The notes beneath the pieces were generated by a model, which did not search any database, was not told the origin of the DNA, and was given only the letters and a program-made list of their open reading frames with translations. The translations under genes and the position numbers were made by a program. A DNA stretch of 64,000 nucleotides from Hominiventricola filiformis (GTDB lineage: Bacteria > Bacillota > Clostridia > Lachnospirales > Lachnospiraceae), in assembly GCF_020686965.1 (NCBI RefSeq), contig NZ_JAJEPS010000009.1, forward strand, positions 1-64,000. The letters run 5' to 3'. Below, in pieces: positions 51,532 to 61,200 of the stretch. The stretch's first letter is position 1; every line of letters begins with the position of its first letter.

Positions 51532-51543
51532 TGTCACCCCATA

Positions 51544-53127
51544 TTAAATTCCTAACAGTTTACTATATGCTGCCAGTGCCCCTTCACTCTTTCCAGCCAG
51601 GACATTTTTAGCCAGAACTTTTCCGAGCTGTACGCCTTCCTGGTCAAAGCTGTTCACGTTCCACAGGAATCCCTGGAACATGATCTTATTTTCAAAGTGG
51701 GCAAGAATCGCACCCAGAGTTTTCGGAGTCAGCTGGTCACCAACGATAATGCTGCTGGGACGCTCACCTTCAAACTTCTTATTGAGATCCTGATCTTCTT
51801 TTCCGCATGCAAATGCGACGATCTGTGCAGCGACATTTGCTTTCAGCTTCTGCTGGCTGGTGCTTCCTTCGATCACATCGTCCATGCCGGCCTGATTCTC
51901 ACGGAATCCAATAAACTGAAGCGGAACAATGGTAGTTCCCTGATGGAGCAGCTGATAGAATGAATGCTGTCCATTGGTTCCTGGCTCACCAAAGATAACC
52001 GGTCCGGTCTTATAATGAACCGGCTCACCAAAGCGGTTAACGCTCTTACCATTCGATTCCATATCTGCCTGCTGCAGATGTGCCGGAAAACGGCTCATTG
52101 CCTGGGAATATGGAAGAACGGCCGTCACTTCACAATCCAGTATATTACGCTCATATACACCGATCAGTGCATCCAGCATTGCCGGATTCTGGAAAATATC
52201 CTCATTTTTCGCAGTGTCATCTGCTGCTGCCATTCCAGCCAGGAAATCAGCAAACACTTCCGGTCCGAACGCCAGAGATAAGATTGCTCCTCCAACAGAT
52301 GAAGATACGGAATATCTTCCACCGATATAATCGTCCATAAAGAAGGCAGTGATATAGTCTGTTCCTTTCGCCAGCGGAGAGGTTTCGCTTGTAACCGCTA
52401 CCATATGTCTGGCTGGATCAAGACCTTCTTTCTTTATCGCATTTTTAACGAAGGTTTCATTCGTCAGAGTCTCCAGTGTTGTTCCTGACTTGGATACAAG
52501 AATAAATAATGCATGTGCAATATCAATGGAATTCAGAACTACTGCCGCATCATCCGGGTCAACATTGCTGATGAATTTTGCTTCCATCTTAAAGTTACCG
52601 GTTTTCTTTGCCCAGTTTTCAAGACCAATATAGATCGCACGGGGGCCAAGATCACTTCCGCCAATACCGATCTGTACAACCGTTGTAAATTTTTCACCAG
52701 CTTCATTGGTAATCTCACCGGCATGTACTTTTTTTGCAAAATCAGCAATTTTATTCTGCTGTTCTACATAGAATGCTCTCTTATTTACACCGTCTACACA
52801 GACATCTTCGCCAAGCTGTCCTCTGACCAGATGATGAAGTACTCGTCTGTGTTCACCGGTATTAATGATCTCGCCATTATAAAGTTCCTGGAATTTTTCT
52901 GTGAGCTGTGCTTCTTTTGCAAGATCGGACAACGTTGCCAATACGCGATCGTTTACCTTTTTTGCTGCAAAATTATAAACAAGTCCCTCTGCCATTGGAA
53001 CCTGATACTTCTCCACACGTTCTTTCCCGCTGTCTCCCAGCATTACTTCTTTCAGTACAACCTGATCCTCCAATGCCTGCAAAGCATGAAAAGCGTCCAG
53101 TTGATCTAAATTTCTCCAAGCGACCAT
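51544..53127 (-). CDS. pgi: Glucose-6-phosphate isomerase
   Basis: The 527-residue enzyme interconverts glucose 6-phosphate and fructose 6-phosphate. It has IGIGGSDLGPRA, VSKSGTTLETLTNE, GGRYSVSSSVGG, NGKSVNRFG and GTNGQHSFYQLLHQGT. The length and motifs fit the long (enterobacterial/eukaryotic) PGI type rather than the ~450-residue form of many Firmicutes. The start at 53127 (MVAWRNLDQL) is behind AAGGAG. It is monocistronic. Confidence 0.95.
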   Translation of the reverse strand: MVAWRNLDQLDAFHALQALEDQVVLKEVMLGDSGKERVEKYQVPMAEGLVYNFAAKKVNDRVLATLSDLAKEAQLTEKFQELYNGEIINTGEHRRVLHHLVRGQLGEDVCVDGVNKRAFYVEQQNKIADFAKKVHAGEITNEAGEKFTTVVQIGIGGSDLGPRAIYIGLENWAKKTGNFKMEAKFISNVDPDDAAVVLNSIDIAHALFILVSKSGTTLETLTNETFVKNAIKKEGLDPARHMVAVTSETSPLAKGTDYITAFFMDDYIGGRYSVSSSVGGAILSLAFGPEVFADFLAGMAAADDTAKNEDIFQNPAMLDALIGVYERNILDCEVTAVLPYSQAMSRFPAHLQQADMESNGKSVNRFGEPVHYKTGPVIFGEPGTNGQHSFYQLLHQGTTIVPLQFIGFRENQAGMDDVIEGSTSQQKLKANVAAQIVAFACGKEDQDLNKKFEGERPSSIIVGDQLTPKTLGAILAHFENKIMFQGFLWNVNSFDQEGVQLGKVLAKNVLAGKSEGALAAYSKLLGI

Positions 53128-53243
53128 ATTAATCTCCTTTTCAGTCATAACAATCATAATACATGTATAAACATATCAAATTTTGTTATAGATTTCAATG
53201 CCGTTTTGACATTTACTACCGGAGACTCTTCCCTGATGTTCCT

Positions 53244-53615
53244 TTATTCTGCTGCTTCTACAGAGAGCACTTCCCCTTCGAACGGGTCTACTTCTGACAC
53301 GGTACCTGTATAAGTTACAGTCACCTTGTCACCTACATTTACACTGTCCAGTCCTTCCGGTTTCTCCTCATCGAAAGTAAATTCATAGCAGGTTCCATCC
53401 TCACCTGTTACAATAAACATAAAGTCTTTTACTTCATCTAATGTTCCGGTAAAAGTAGATGTCTCTTCAGACTGTCCCTCTGTTGCAGTTCCTTCCTGCT
53501 GTGTAGTTTCTTCCTGCTGTGCTGCTCCTGAGTTATCTGATTTTGCACCACAACCTGTCATCATAGATGCTGTCATTGTTGCTACAAGTACCATCATTGC
53601 AAATTTTCTTTTCAT
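53244..53615 (-). CDS. Secreted lipoprotein with small beta domain
   Basis: The 123-residue protein starts at 53615 behind GGAGG. It has a lipobox MMTGC, a Gln/Glu/Thr-rich linker and a domain of about 70 residues (FTGTLDEVKDFMFIVTGEDG and VNVGDKVTVTYTGTVSEVD) that looks OB-like. Function unknown; it is probably bound to the outer leaflet. Confidence 0.8.
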   Translation of the reverse strand: MKRKFAMMVLVATMTASMMTGCGAKSDNSGAAQQEETTQQEGTATEGQSEETSTFTGTLDEVKDFMFIVTGEDGTCYEFTFDEEKPEGLDSVNVGDKVTVTYTGTVSEVDPFEGEVLSVEAAE

Positions 53616-53715
53616 AATTATTGCCTCCTGCAAATTATTTTCTATTTTCAATCTATTAGATCACTGGCCCCATTAAAAAGTTTCACCCATTTCAAAAAAT
53701 TTATGTTTTGCAAGA

Positions 53716-53747
53716 AAAGAACTTTCCATCTCTGGAAAACTCTTCAG
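53716..53747. repeat. Short hairpin repeat, first copy
   Basis: ACTTTCCATCTCTGGAAAACTCT recurs at 54124-54150 with one or two changes (read as CTTTCCATCTCTGGAAAACT). Both copies fold as TTTCCA...TGGAAA and bracket the repeat-rich gap 53748-54123, which holds no gene. Confidence 0.65.
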
Positions 53748-53827
53748 CTTGATTTCTCACCAAAATCTGTATAAAAATGTCTCAGATCCTTGTTCCCCCG
53801 TCCACGCCGGGGCGTGGGCTCAGCACC

Positions 53828-53974
53828 CAACTTGCTTACAAAAGTTCCTGCCTTTTTCAAAAACGAGGGAGCTTGCGACCGCCAATCTGCGTTTCAGACC
53901 CATTTCATCTGCAAAAGCTTGTTGTGGCGCCGGGAAACAGGAACTGAAAAGGGGGCTGACGCGCTATAGACCCA
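53828..53974. repeat. Dispersed ~147-bp intergenic element, copy B
   Basis: It is similar to 38975-39120 from CAACTTGC through AAAGTTCCTGCCTTTTTC and AAAAGCTTGTTGT to ATAGACCCA. One diverged 38-bp unit of the kind seen at 38842 lies directly before it. Confidence 0.75.
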
Positions 53975-54090
53975 CAGCTCCCGACAGCTTTGTCTGAGGG
54001 GGACTCCACAGCTCCCGGCAGTCTTGTCAGAGGGGAACTCCACAGCTCCCGGCAGTCTTGTCAGAGGGGAACTCCACGGCTCCCGGCAGC
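53973..54090. repeat. 34-bp tandem repeat, about 3.5 units
   Basis: CACAGCTCCCGGCAGTCTTG followed by TCAGAGGGGAACTC recurs at 53973, 54007, 54041 and 54075 (last unit partial). It is non-coding and without variable spacers. Confidence 0.88.
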
Positions 54091-54156
54091 TTTATTTAAA
54101 GGGAAAAATTTTGAACAAAAAAAGAGCTTTCCATCTCTGGAAAACTCTCATTCTAG

Positions 54157-54228
54157 CAGGGCTACAAGGATTCGAACCTTGAAATGACGGAGTCAGAGTC
54201 CGTTGCCTTACCGTTTGGCGATAGCCCT
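54157..54228 (-). tRNA. tRNA-Gln (CTG)
   Basis: On the minus strand a 72-nt cloverleaf has acceptor AGGGCTA/TAGCCCT, anticodon loop CTCTGAC in an ACGGA/TCCGT stem and a GGTTCGAATCC T-arm. Confidence 0.93.
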
Positions 54229-54367
54229 AAATTGTTGTTTTATTGGTGTGTTGTCAACCAACGAATGTTATTATAGGACATACCGCGAAAAAATGCAAGT
54301 ACTTTTTTTAATTTTTTTCAACTTTTTTGCAGTTTCGAATTTTCCCCGTCATTGAAAGGTTTTTCAG

Positions 54368-55351
54368 CTATTTTGATGCATAACCTGTCTCAAAACTGAC
54401 CCGGTTCACCAGTTCTTTTCCTTCCAGATACCGTTTCAGATTCTGGCTCCACAAGTGCACGATACGATCTTCCGTATCTTTGGAAAAACCGAAGCTCCGG
54501 CCGGCAATGTGGGGTGTGAGAACTACTTTCTCCATATGCCAGAGCGGATGATCTTCCGGCAAAGGTTCCGGATCAACCACATCCAGCGCTACACCTCCCA
54601 GATGTCCTTCTTTCAGAACACTGACCAGTGCTTCCATGTCAATCACATTTCCTCTTCCAACGTTGACAAGGAGTGCCTTCTCCTTCATCAGACATAAACG
54701 ATGTTTATTCAACAGTCCTTTTGTTGCTGCGGTTCCCGGCAAACAATTAATCACAATATCTGCTTTCTGCAGTTCCTGATCCAGTTCATCCGGCGTAATC
54801 ATTCCATCATAGCAGTCCGGATAGTTCCGGTCTGTTTTTCGCATCCCGATTATTTTGACACCGAACGCACAAAGCCGTTCTGCCACGCCGGTCCCAATAT
54901 CTCCTGCACCGAGAATCAGTGCCCGCTTTCCATAGAGAAGCATCTCTGAAGGGATCGGACTCCACTTTCTCTCCTGTTGCTGTACTGCATATGTTTTCAG
55001 ATTTCTGCAAAGTTCCAGCAGCACTGCAATCACATATTCCGGAATGACGATATGAAAGCAGCCACTGGCATTGGTCAGCGCCACTTCACGCGGGAATCCG
55101 TTTCGTGCGGTGTAGATATCTGTACCCGCCCAGCTCATCTGAATCCAGTGGAGATTTTCACACTGAGCGATCTCTCGAAGTCCCGGCTGTCCAAAGATAA
55201 TCTGCGCCTGCTTTAACATTGGCAGCCGCTCTTCTCTGCTCATATCCTCCGGCACGTAGACGAATTCCACCATATCTTTTCCTGCTGCTTCCAGTTCTTC
55301 TCTCTGGCGCTCATCGCAGTCAAAAAGCACCGCCGCTTTGATTCTGTCCAT
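54368..55351 (-). CDS. D-2-hydroxyacid dehydrogenase
   Basis: The 327-residue protein has an NAD-binding ILGAGDIGTGVAERL motif, catalytic Arg in VNVGRGNVID, Glu in LDVVDPEPLPEDHPLW and His in TPHIAGRS. It is of the phosphoglycerate dehydrogenase-like/GyaR group; substrate unknown. The start at 55351 (MDRIKAAVLFD) fits the domain edge; the longer reading overlaps the glucosidase gene. It is 19 bases downstream of the GH13 gene. Confidence 0.87.
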   Translation of the reverse strand: MDRIKAAVLFDCDERQREELEAAGKDMVEFVYVPEDMSREERLPMLKQAQIIFGQPGLREIAQCENLHWIQMSWAGTDIYTARNGFPREVALTNASGCFHIVIPEYVIAVLLELCRNLKTYAVQQQERKWSPIPSEMLLYGKRALILGAGDIGTGVAERLCAFGVKIIGMRKTDRNYPDCYDGMITPDELDQELQKADIVINCLPGTAATKGLLNKHRLCLMKEKALLVNVGRGNVIDMEALVSVLKEGHLGGVALDVVDPEPLPEDHPLWHMEKVVLTPHIAGRSFGFSKDTEDRIVHLWSQNLKRYLEGKELVNRVSFETGYASK

Positions 55352-55370
55352 CTTCACAAATCTCTCCCTT

Positions 55371-57044
55371 CTATTCCATCTGTAACACCACTGCCTGACA
55401 GCTCTTAAGCCAAAGCTGACGGCCATCCAGCACCACATCAGGCAGATTACTGAGCAGCACTTCTTTCACCGTACCCGGAAGTTCCAGTTCTGCCGCCTCC
55501 TGTCCCCAGTTTCCCATCACCAGAATCCTCTGATGTTCATATTCCCGGATATAAGCCATCACCTGTTCAGTCTCCTCATACACCGGTTTCAGGCAGCCAT
55601 ACACAAACGTATCTTTATAAGCAGGATTTTTCCGAAGAGCCGTCAGCTTCCGGTAATAATGAAGGATGGAATCCGGATCTCTCTCCTGGGCTTCCACATT
55701 CGTCTTCTGGTAATCCGGATTGACCGCAAGCCATGGTGTTCCTTCTGTAAACCCGGCTTCTTTATCGCTGCTCCACTGCATAGGGGTTCTGGCATTGTCC
55801 CTGCTCAGCCGGTTGCAGGCGGCAAGTGCCTCCTGCTCATCAAGCCCTGCTGCGAGCGCCTCTGCATACTGATCCTTCGTACTGATATCATCGAACTCCT
55901 CGATAGAGGTTCTCCTGACATTCTTCATACCGATTTCCTGTCCCTGATAAATAAAAGGAATTCCCCTGAGCAGAACACTGACAGTTCCCAGCATCTTGAC
56001 TCCGGCATCATTCTGCCCATAATCCGGCAGGAACATGCTGGCACCTCTCGGCTCATCATGATTTTCAATAATATTGGAATACCTTCCGAAGGATTCCACC
56101 TCCGCCTGGGAAGCAAAAATGGTACTTCTCCATGTCTTAAAATCCACAGGCTTCGCTTCATACCATCCATGTTTCCCCAGGCAGAGTAAATGCTGCGAAA
56201 AATCAAAGATTGAAGAAAAATGTCCGTCAGGACCGATGAATTCCCTCAGTTCTTCTTCTTTTCCATTAAATACTTCTCCGACCGTAAAAGAATCATGAAG
56301 GGCAAAGGTATGCTTTTTCAGGTCCTCCAGCATCTCTCCGATGCCGGAGGCATGACTTACCACCACGTCTGCAGAACACAGACCATCGGGACCATCCGGC
56401 TCGTAATCCGGGAAGGACAGATCCTTCTGGATATTGATGATCGCATCTATCCGGAAGCCATCTACCCCTTTTTCTGCCCACCAGTTAATCATTTGATAGA
56501 GTTCCCTGGTCACTGCCGGATTATACCAGTTAAGATCCGGCTGCTCCCTGGCAAAAGAATGGTAATAATAAAGATCCTCCCAGCCAGGCACCGGCTCCCA
56601 CATGCTGCCTCCGAAATAGGAGCGGTAGTTAGACGGCGCTTTTCCATTCTTTCCTTTCCGGAAGTAGAAATAATCACCATAAGGACCATAAGGATCCTTC
56701 AACGCTTTCTGAAACCATTCGTGCTGATCAGAACAGTGATTAAGAACCAGATCCATAATAAGGTGCATATCCCGCGCTTTCAGTCCGGCCACCAACTCTT
56801 CAAAGTCTTCCATGGTACCGAATTCCGGTGCGATCTTATAATAATCAGAAATGTCATATCCCTGATCCACAAAAGGTGACGCATAGATGGGTGACAGCCA
56901 GACCATATCGATCCCAAGTTCTTTCAAATAATCCAGTCTGCTGATGATCCCCTTCAGATCACCGATTCCGTCTCCGTCAGAATCCTGATAGCTCTTCGGA
57001 TAAAGTTGACAGGCAATTTTATCATGCCACCATTTTCTTTCCAT
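55371..57044 (-). CDS. GH13 oligo-1,6-glucosidase/alpha-glucosidase
   Basis: The 557-residue cytoplasmic enzyme has WWHDKIACQLYPKSYQD, DLVLNHCSDQHEWF, the nucleophile in GVDGFRIDAI, the acid in FTVGEVFNGK and the third acid in IENHDEPRG, the pattern of oligo-1,6-glucosidases. It hydrolyses alpha-glucosidic bonds of isomalto- or malto-oligosaccharides. The start at 57044 is behind AGGAG. Confidence 0.92.
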   Translation of the reverse strand: MERKWWHDKIACQLYPKSYQDSDGDGIGDLKGIISRLDYLKELGIDMVWLSPIYASPFVDQGYDISDYYKIAPEFGTMEDFEELVAGLKARDMHLIMDLVLNHCSDQHEWFQKALKDPYGPYGDYFYFRKGKNGKAPSNYRSYFGGSMWEPVPGWEDLYYYHSFAREQPDLNWYNPAVTRELYQMINWWAEKGVDGFRIDAIINIQKDLSFPDYEPDGPDGLCSADVVVSHASGIGEMLEDLKKHTFALHDSFTVGEVFNGKEEELREFIGPDGHFSSIFDFSQHLLCLGKHGWYEAKPVDFKTWRSTIFASQAEVESFGRYSNIIENHDEPRGASMFLPDYGQNDAGVKMLGTVSVLLRGIPFIYQGQEIGMKNVRRTSIEEFDDISTKDQYAEALAAGLDEQEALAACNRLSRDNARTPMQWSSDKEAGFTEGTPWLAVNPDYQKTNVEAQERDPDSILHYYRKLTALRKNPAYKDTFVYGCLKPVYEETEQVMAYIREYEHQRILVMGNWGQEAAELELPGTVKEVLLSNLPDVVLDGRQLWLKSCQAVVLQME

Positions 57045-57056
57045 GTTACTCCTCCA

Positions 57057-57109
57057 TAAAAAAACTGCCATAAGCGAAAGCCCCATATGGGTACTTTAAG
57101 CTTATGGCA
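57057..57109 (-). terminator. Terminator of the FGGY kinase gene
   Basis: TGCCATAAGC / GCTTATGGCA outer stem with an inner CCCATATGGG stem, followed by TTTTTTTA on the minus strand. It separates the kinase from the GH13 gene. Confidence 0.82.
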
Positions 57110-57138
57110 GCCTTCGTTTATGGCTTATTATTGCATAA

Positions 57139-58734
57139 TCATTTCAGAGCGTCAACTGCTGCCCGCTCAATTGGGAATCCTGCACGATAACGCTTGATGA
57201 ACTCATCAAAGCCCTTTACATCCTCCGGATCCGGATCCATCTTTTCACCCTCGTCTCCGCCGAAGACTTTGTTCTGCAGATAATTTTCCAGTGCTTCTCC
57301 TGCGTCTTTATTTACCATGTAGGAGGCTAAGAGGGCAATTCCCCATGCGCCGCCTTCTCCTGCCGTCTTCATAACAGATACGGTTGCATCCATGGCAGCT
57401 GCCAGGATCTTCTGTCCAACACCTTTGGTCTTAAAGAGTCCGCCGTGTCCGGTAATACGGTCAATGGCTACTTCTTCCTCTTTCAGAAGGATATCAAGAC
57501 CTACCTTCAGTGCGCCAAGAGAGGTGTAAAGATTGGCACGCATAAAGTTTGCCAGACTGAATTTACTGTCCGGAGTACGAACGAACATCGGACGTCCCTC
57601 TTCAAATCCGGTAATATGCTCTCCGGAGAAATAGTTGTATGCCAGCAGTCCGCCGCAGTCTTTATCACCTTCCAGTGCTTTGTTGTAAAGAGTTCCGAAC
57701 AGTTTATTCATATCTACATCAATGCCGAAGCTCTCTGCAAATTCTTTGAAAATATTCACCCATGCATTCAGATCAGAGGTACAGTTGTTGCAGTGTACCA
57801 TGGCAACTGCATCTCCGCTCGGAGTCGTTACCATATCGATCTCCTCATGCACCCTCTTTAATGCTTTCTCCAGTACGATCATGGCAAATACGGAGGTACC
57901 TGCAGATACATTACCAGTGCGCTGTTTCACACTATTGGTGGCTAGCATACCGGTTCCGGCGTCACCTTCCGGCGGGCATAACGGGCAGCCTGCCTGAAGA
58001 GTTCCGGTCGGATCCAGCTTCTTAGCTCCCTCTTCGGTCAGCACACCGGCTTTGTCACCTGCCAGCAGAACCTTCGGGAGCAGATGCTCCAGTTTCCACG
58101 GGAATCCCTTCGGTGCAACCAGCTCATCAAATTTCTGAATCATTGCTTTGTCATAATCCTTGATGGTGGAGTCAATCGGGAACATGCCGGAAGCGCTTCC
58201 TACACCCAGTACTTTTTCTCCGGTCAGCTGCCAGTGAATATAGCCGTCCAGTGTGGTAAAGAAGTCTACCTGCGGTACATGCTCTTCTCCATTTAAAATT
58301 GCCTGATACAGATGTGCAATGCTCCAACGCTGCGGTACATGGAAGTTAAATACCTTCGTCAGCGCCTCGGAGGCTTCCTGGGTAATGGTATTTCTCCAGG
58401 TGCGGAACGGTACCAGAAGATTGCCTTCTTTGTCAAATGCCAGGTATCCATGCATCATGGCACTGAATCCGATGGCTGCCAGCTTCTCCACTGCCACACC
58501 ATATTTTTCCTTTACATCTTCTGTCATCCTCTGATAGCAGTCCTGCAGCCCGGTCCAGATATCCTCCAGCGTATATGTCCACACGCCATTCTCCAGCCGG
58601 TTCTCCCAGTCATGATCGCCGGATGCAATCGGCATATTGTTCTCATCCACCAGCACTGCTTTGATTCTGGTGGAACCAAACTCGATTCCCAATACTGCTT
58701 TTCCATTTACAATTGTATTCTTTACATCGCTCAT
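57139..58734 (-). CDS. FGGY-family carbohydrate kinase
   Basis: The 531-residue protein has LGIEFGSTRIKAVLVD at the phosphate-binding N-terminus, SAMMHGYLAFD, GNVSAGTSVFAMIVLE, ITGHGGLFKTKGVGQKILAAA and GEGGAWGIALLA. It phosphorylates a pentulose or hexulose; ribulose or xylulose are possible but not decided. It lies between two GH13 genes, though those act on glucans. Confidence 0.87.
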   Translation of the reverse strand: MSDVKNTIVNGKAVLGIEFGSTRIKAVLVDENNMPIASGDHDWENRLENGVWTYTLEDIWTGLQDCYQRMTEDVKEKYGVAVEKLAAIGFSAMMHGYLAFDKEGNLLVPFRTWRNTITQEASEALTKVFNFHVPQRWSIAHLYQAILNGEEHVPQVDFFTTLDGYIHWQLTGEKVLGVGSASGMFPIDSTIKDYDKAMIQKFDELVAPKGFPWKLEHLLPKVLLAGDKAGVLTEEGAKKLDPTGTLQAGCPLCPPEGDAGTGMLATNSVKQRTGNVSAGTSVFAMIVLEKALKRVHEEIDMVTTPSGDAVAMVHCNNCTSDLNAWVNIFKEFAESFGIDVDMNKLFGTLYNKALEGDKDCGGLLAYNYFSGEHITGFEEGRPMFVRTPDSKFSLANFMRANLYTSLGALKVGLDILLKEEEVAIDRITGHGGLFKTKGVGQKILAAAMDATVSVMKTAGEGGAWGIALLASYMVNKDAGEALENYLQNKVFGGDEGEKMDPDPEDVKGFDEFIKRYRAGFPIERAAVDALK

Positions 58735-58891
58735 CAGTCTTACCCTCCTGCTTCTTATCGTCCGGTATCTTCACACTTTTCCTGTCCGGACCCATTATGT
58801 TTTATCATACCATAGCACGGATATCTTTTCAAACGATTCAAGGTCATTTTCACCAAAATAGATGCATGATTCTGCCGGGAAAGAATACATC

Positions 58892-60952
58892 TTACCCAAT
58901 ATAGGAACAAATGTGAAGGACCATTCCACAAACGCCCGGAACCGTCAGGGACAGAATTCCATTCCGTACCGGATATCTGTCATTTTTCGTGGAATATCCT
59001 GTTTCACTGGTTTCCATCAGGCATTCCAGTTTCGCCTCTTCCGGCACTTCTGCCATCCAGACAGGAATCTCCACCTTTCGTTCTTCCTGGGCATTATTCA
59101 TAAGCACAAGGATCGTTTCACGCCCATCGAACCGTCCATAGCTGATAAACTGTTCCTCCATGGTCAGAAACCGGGTGGAACCATATCTCAACACCGGATG
59201 TTCTTTTCGAATACGGATCATTTCCCGGTGAAATGCCAGAAGGTCCTGATCTTCCCGCCCCCATGGATAGGTTCTCCGGTTATCCGGATCCGTAAATCCG
59301 CATAATCCTGCCTCATCTCCGTAATACACAGTGGGACATCCCACCCAGGTCATCTGAAATACCACTGCTTCTTTCATCACGCCTTTACGGATGCCTTCAG
59401 AAGCCTCAGCTGCCCCCAGTGTATGAATTCTCCCTACCTTGCGATTGGTCCTGGTAAGAAACCGGGAATGGTCGTGATTGGACAGTTCATTCATGGCCGT
59501 CTCTAGTGAAGGTTCGCAAAAACGCGCCATGTTCCGGAGCATGGCATCCTGAAAGGCTCCTGCATTGCCATAGAGGTCATCCCGCCTGTCATCACTGTGT
59601 TTCTCCATACCTGTTAAAAACCAGGTGATCGGCTCCATAAACGCATCATAGTTCATAACCGAATCCCACTGGTCTCCCTGAAGCCACGCACTGCAGTCTC
59701 CATAATGCTCTGCCAGAATCAACGCCTCTGGATTTGTCTTCTTCACCCGTTGCCGGAATGCTCTCCAGAAATCATGATTATAGGCTTCCGAATAGCCAAG
59801 ATCTGCCGCCACATCCAGTCTCCAGCCATCCACGCTGTAAGGAGGTTTCAGCCATTTCTCCGCAATATGGAGGATATACTCCCGCAAATTGGGAGACTGC
59901 TCATAATTCAGCTTCGGCAGCGTGTCATGCCCCCACCAGCCGTCATAGTATGGATTATACGGCCATTCATGCTCATTATTAAATTTGAAAAAATCCCGAT
60001 AAGGGCTGCTGGCAGATACATACGCTCCCTTTTCATATGTGCCGTCACCTTCATACAGACATTCCCGATCCAGCCATTTATTGAAGGAGCCGCAGTGATT
60101 GAAGACTCCATCCAGAATAATCCGCATGCCGCGGGCATGCACTTCTTTCACAAACTCTGCAAAGTACGCATTGCTGGCATCCAGGTTTTTCTTATCCACC
60201 ACCCGTTTCTGATATTTGGCCGCATGGCTGTTATCCAGATCTCCTTCTGTCAGACACTCTCCGCCGTCTTCCGCGATCACCGTCAGATGTGGATCGATAT
60301 AATCATAATCCTGCGTATCATACTTGTGATTGGACGGTGACACGAAGATAGGATTCAGATACAGTACCTCGATTCCCAACTCCTGCAGATAATCGAGTTT
60401 CTCCCCCACGCCCGGAAGATCTCCTCCGTAAAAAGTATGGACATCATAGGCATCCGGCAGCTTCTCCCAGTCCTTTACTTTGTGTACATACCGTCCGGTA
60501 TAAAAATACTCACGGTCTTCCACATCATTTGACGGCTCTCCGTTCCGGAACCGGTCTGTGAAGATCTGGTACATAACTGCGCCCTTCGCCCAGTCCGGCG
60601 TGTGAAAATCCGGCAGAATCCGGAATGCGTACGCTTCCTGCAGATCTTCCGTCACTCCCAGTTTGTTATAAAAACATCTCTGATTTCCTGCAATAATCTC
60701 AAAAAAATAGTGGACCGGTCCTTCCAGCGGTCCCAAAGCACAGACATAGTAATCAAACATATCTTTTGAATATGTTTTTTCCATGGCTGTCTTCTGATTT
60801 CCGCAGATCAGGTATACCAGATCCACATCGTTCCGGGCGGTTCGAAATTTAATCTCCACCCGTTCTCCTCTGTCCGGTTCTGCCGGTTTTCTGTAATTTC
60901 CGCTTTCATCACTGAACAGAGCTTTCTGATTGAATTTTTCGTTTCCCCACAT
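58892..60952 (-). CDS. GH13 neopullulanase/maltogenic amylase-type glycosidase
   Basis: The 686-residue protein has an N-terminal CBM34-like domain (about 1-125), then the catalytic barrel: MYQIFTDRFRNG, ILDGVFNHCG, nucleophile VDGWRLDVAAD, acid LILAEHYGD and LSNHDHSRFLT. The N-terminal domain and motifs fit cyclomaltodextrinase/neopullulanase enzymes, which cut short alpha-glucans and dextrins inside the cell. No signal peptide was seen. Confidence 0.9.
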   Translation of the reverse strand: MWGNEKFNQKALFSDESGNYRKPAEPDRGERVEIKFRTARNDVDLVYLICGNQKTAMEKTYSKDMFDYYVCALGPLEGPVHYFFEIIAGNQRCFYNKLGVTEDLQEAYAFRILPDFHTPDWAKGAVMYQIFTDRFRNGEPSNDVEDREYFYTGRYVHKVKDWEKLPDAYDVHTFYGGDLPGVGEKLDYLQELGIEVLYLNPIFVSPSNHKYDTQDYDYIDPHLTVIAEDGGECLTEGDLDNSHAAKYQKRVVDKKNLDASNAYFAEFVKEVHARGMRIILDGVFNHCGSFNKWLDRECLYEGDGTYEKGAYVSASSPYRDFFKFNNEHEWPYNPYYDGWWGHDTLPKLNYEQSPNLREYILHIAEKWLKPPYSVDGWRLDVAADLGYSEAYNHDFWRAFRQRVKKTNPEALILAEHYGDCSAWLQGDQWDSVMNYDAFMEPITWFLTGMEKHSDDRRDDLYGNAGAFQDAMLRNMARFCEPSLETAMNELSNHDHSRFLTRTNRKVGRIHTLGAAEASEGIRKGVMKEAVVFQMTWVGCPTVYYGDEAGLCGFTDPDNRRTYPWGREDQDLLAFHREMIRIRKEHPVLRYGSTRFLTMEEQFISYGRFDGRETILVLMNNAQEERKVEIPVWMAEVPEEAKLECLMETSETGYSTKNDRYPVRNGILSLTVPGVCGMVLHICSYIG

Positions 60953-61011
60953 AACACTGCTGCCCCCTGCCTTTTATTCTATTATATCCTGTTCCCTTAA
61001 AAAAGGACAGT

Positions 61012-61044
61012 AAAAAAGACAGCGGGGGTAGTGCTGTCTTTTTT
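61012..61044. terminator. Bidirectional terminator between ftsH and the GH13 gene
   Basis: AAAAAAGACAGC-N8-GCTGTCTTTTTT perfect stem. The adjacent 61045-61200 is AT-rich; TATTAT and TATACT boxes on the minus strand could be the GH13 promoter but no clear -35 was found. Confidence 0.78.
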
Positions 61045-61200
61045 AGGAGAAGGTATTTCTTGTTTCTTATGGGGTGTAGCAAAAACTATATAATGTATTG
61101 GGGGTTTTTACAGTTAGTATAATAGCATATTCCCCAACCGAAGTGTGCACAAACATCACAAAAATCACATTTCAATTTTGTGTATTTTGCACAGTATTTT

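Noticed and set aside
53973..54090. CRISPR array
   Set aside because: 34-bp units are contiguous and near-identical; there are no spacers.
60953..61200. Additional small gene between ftsH and the GH13 gene
   Set aside because: The short frame there spans a terminator and AT-rich promoter-like sequence and has no ribosome site.
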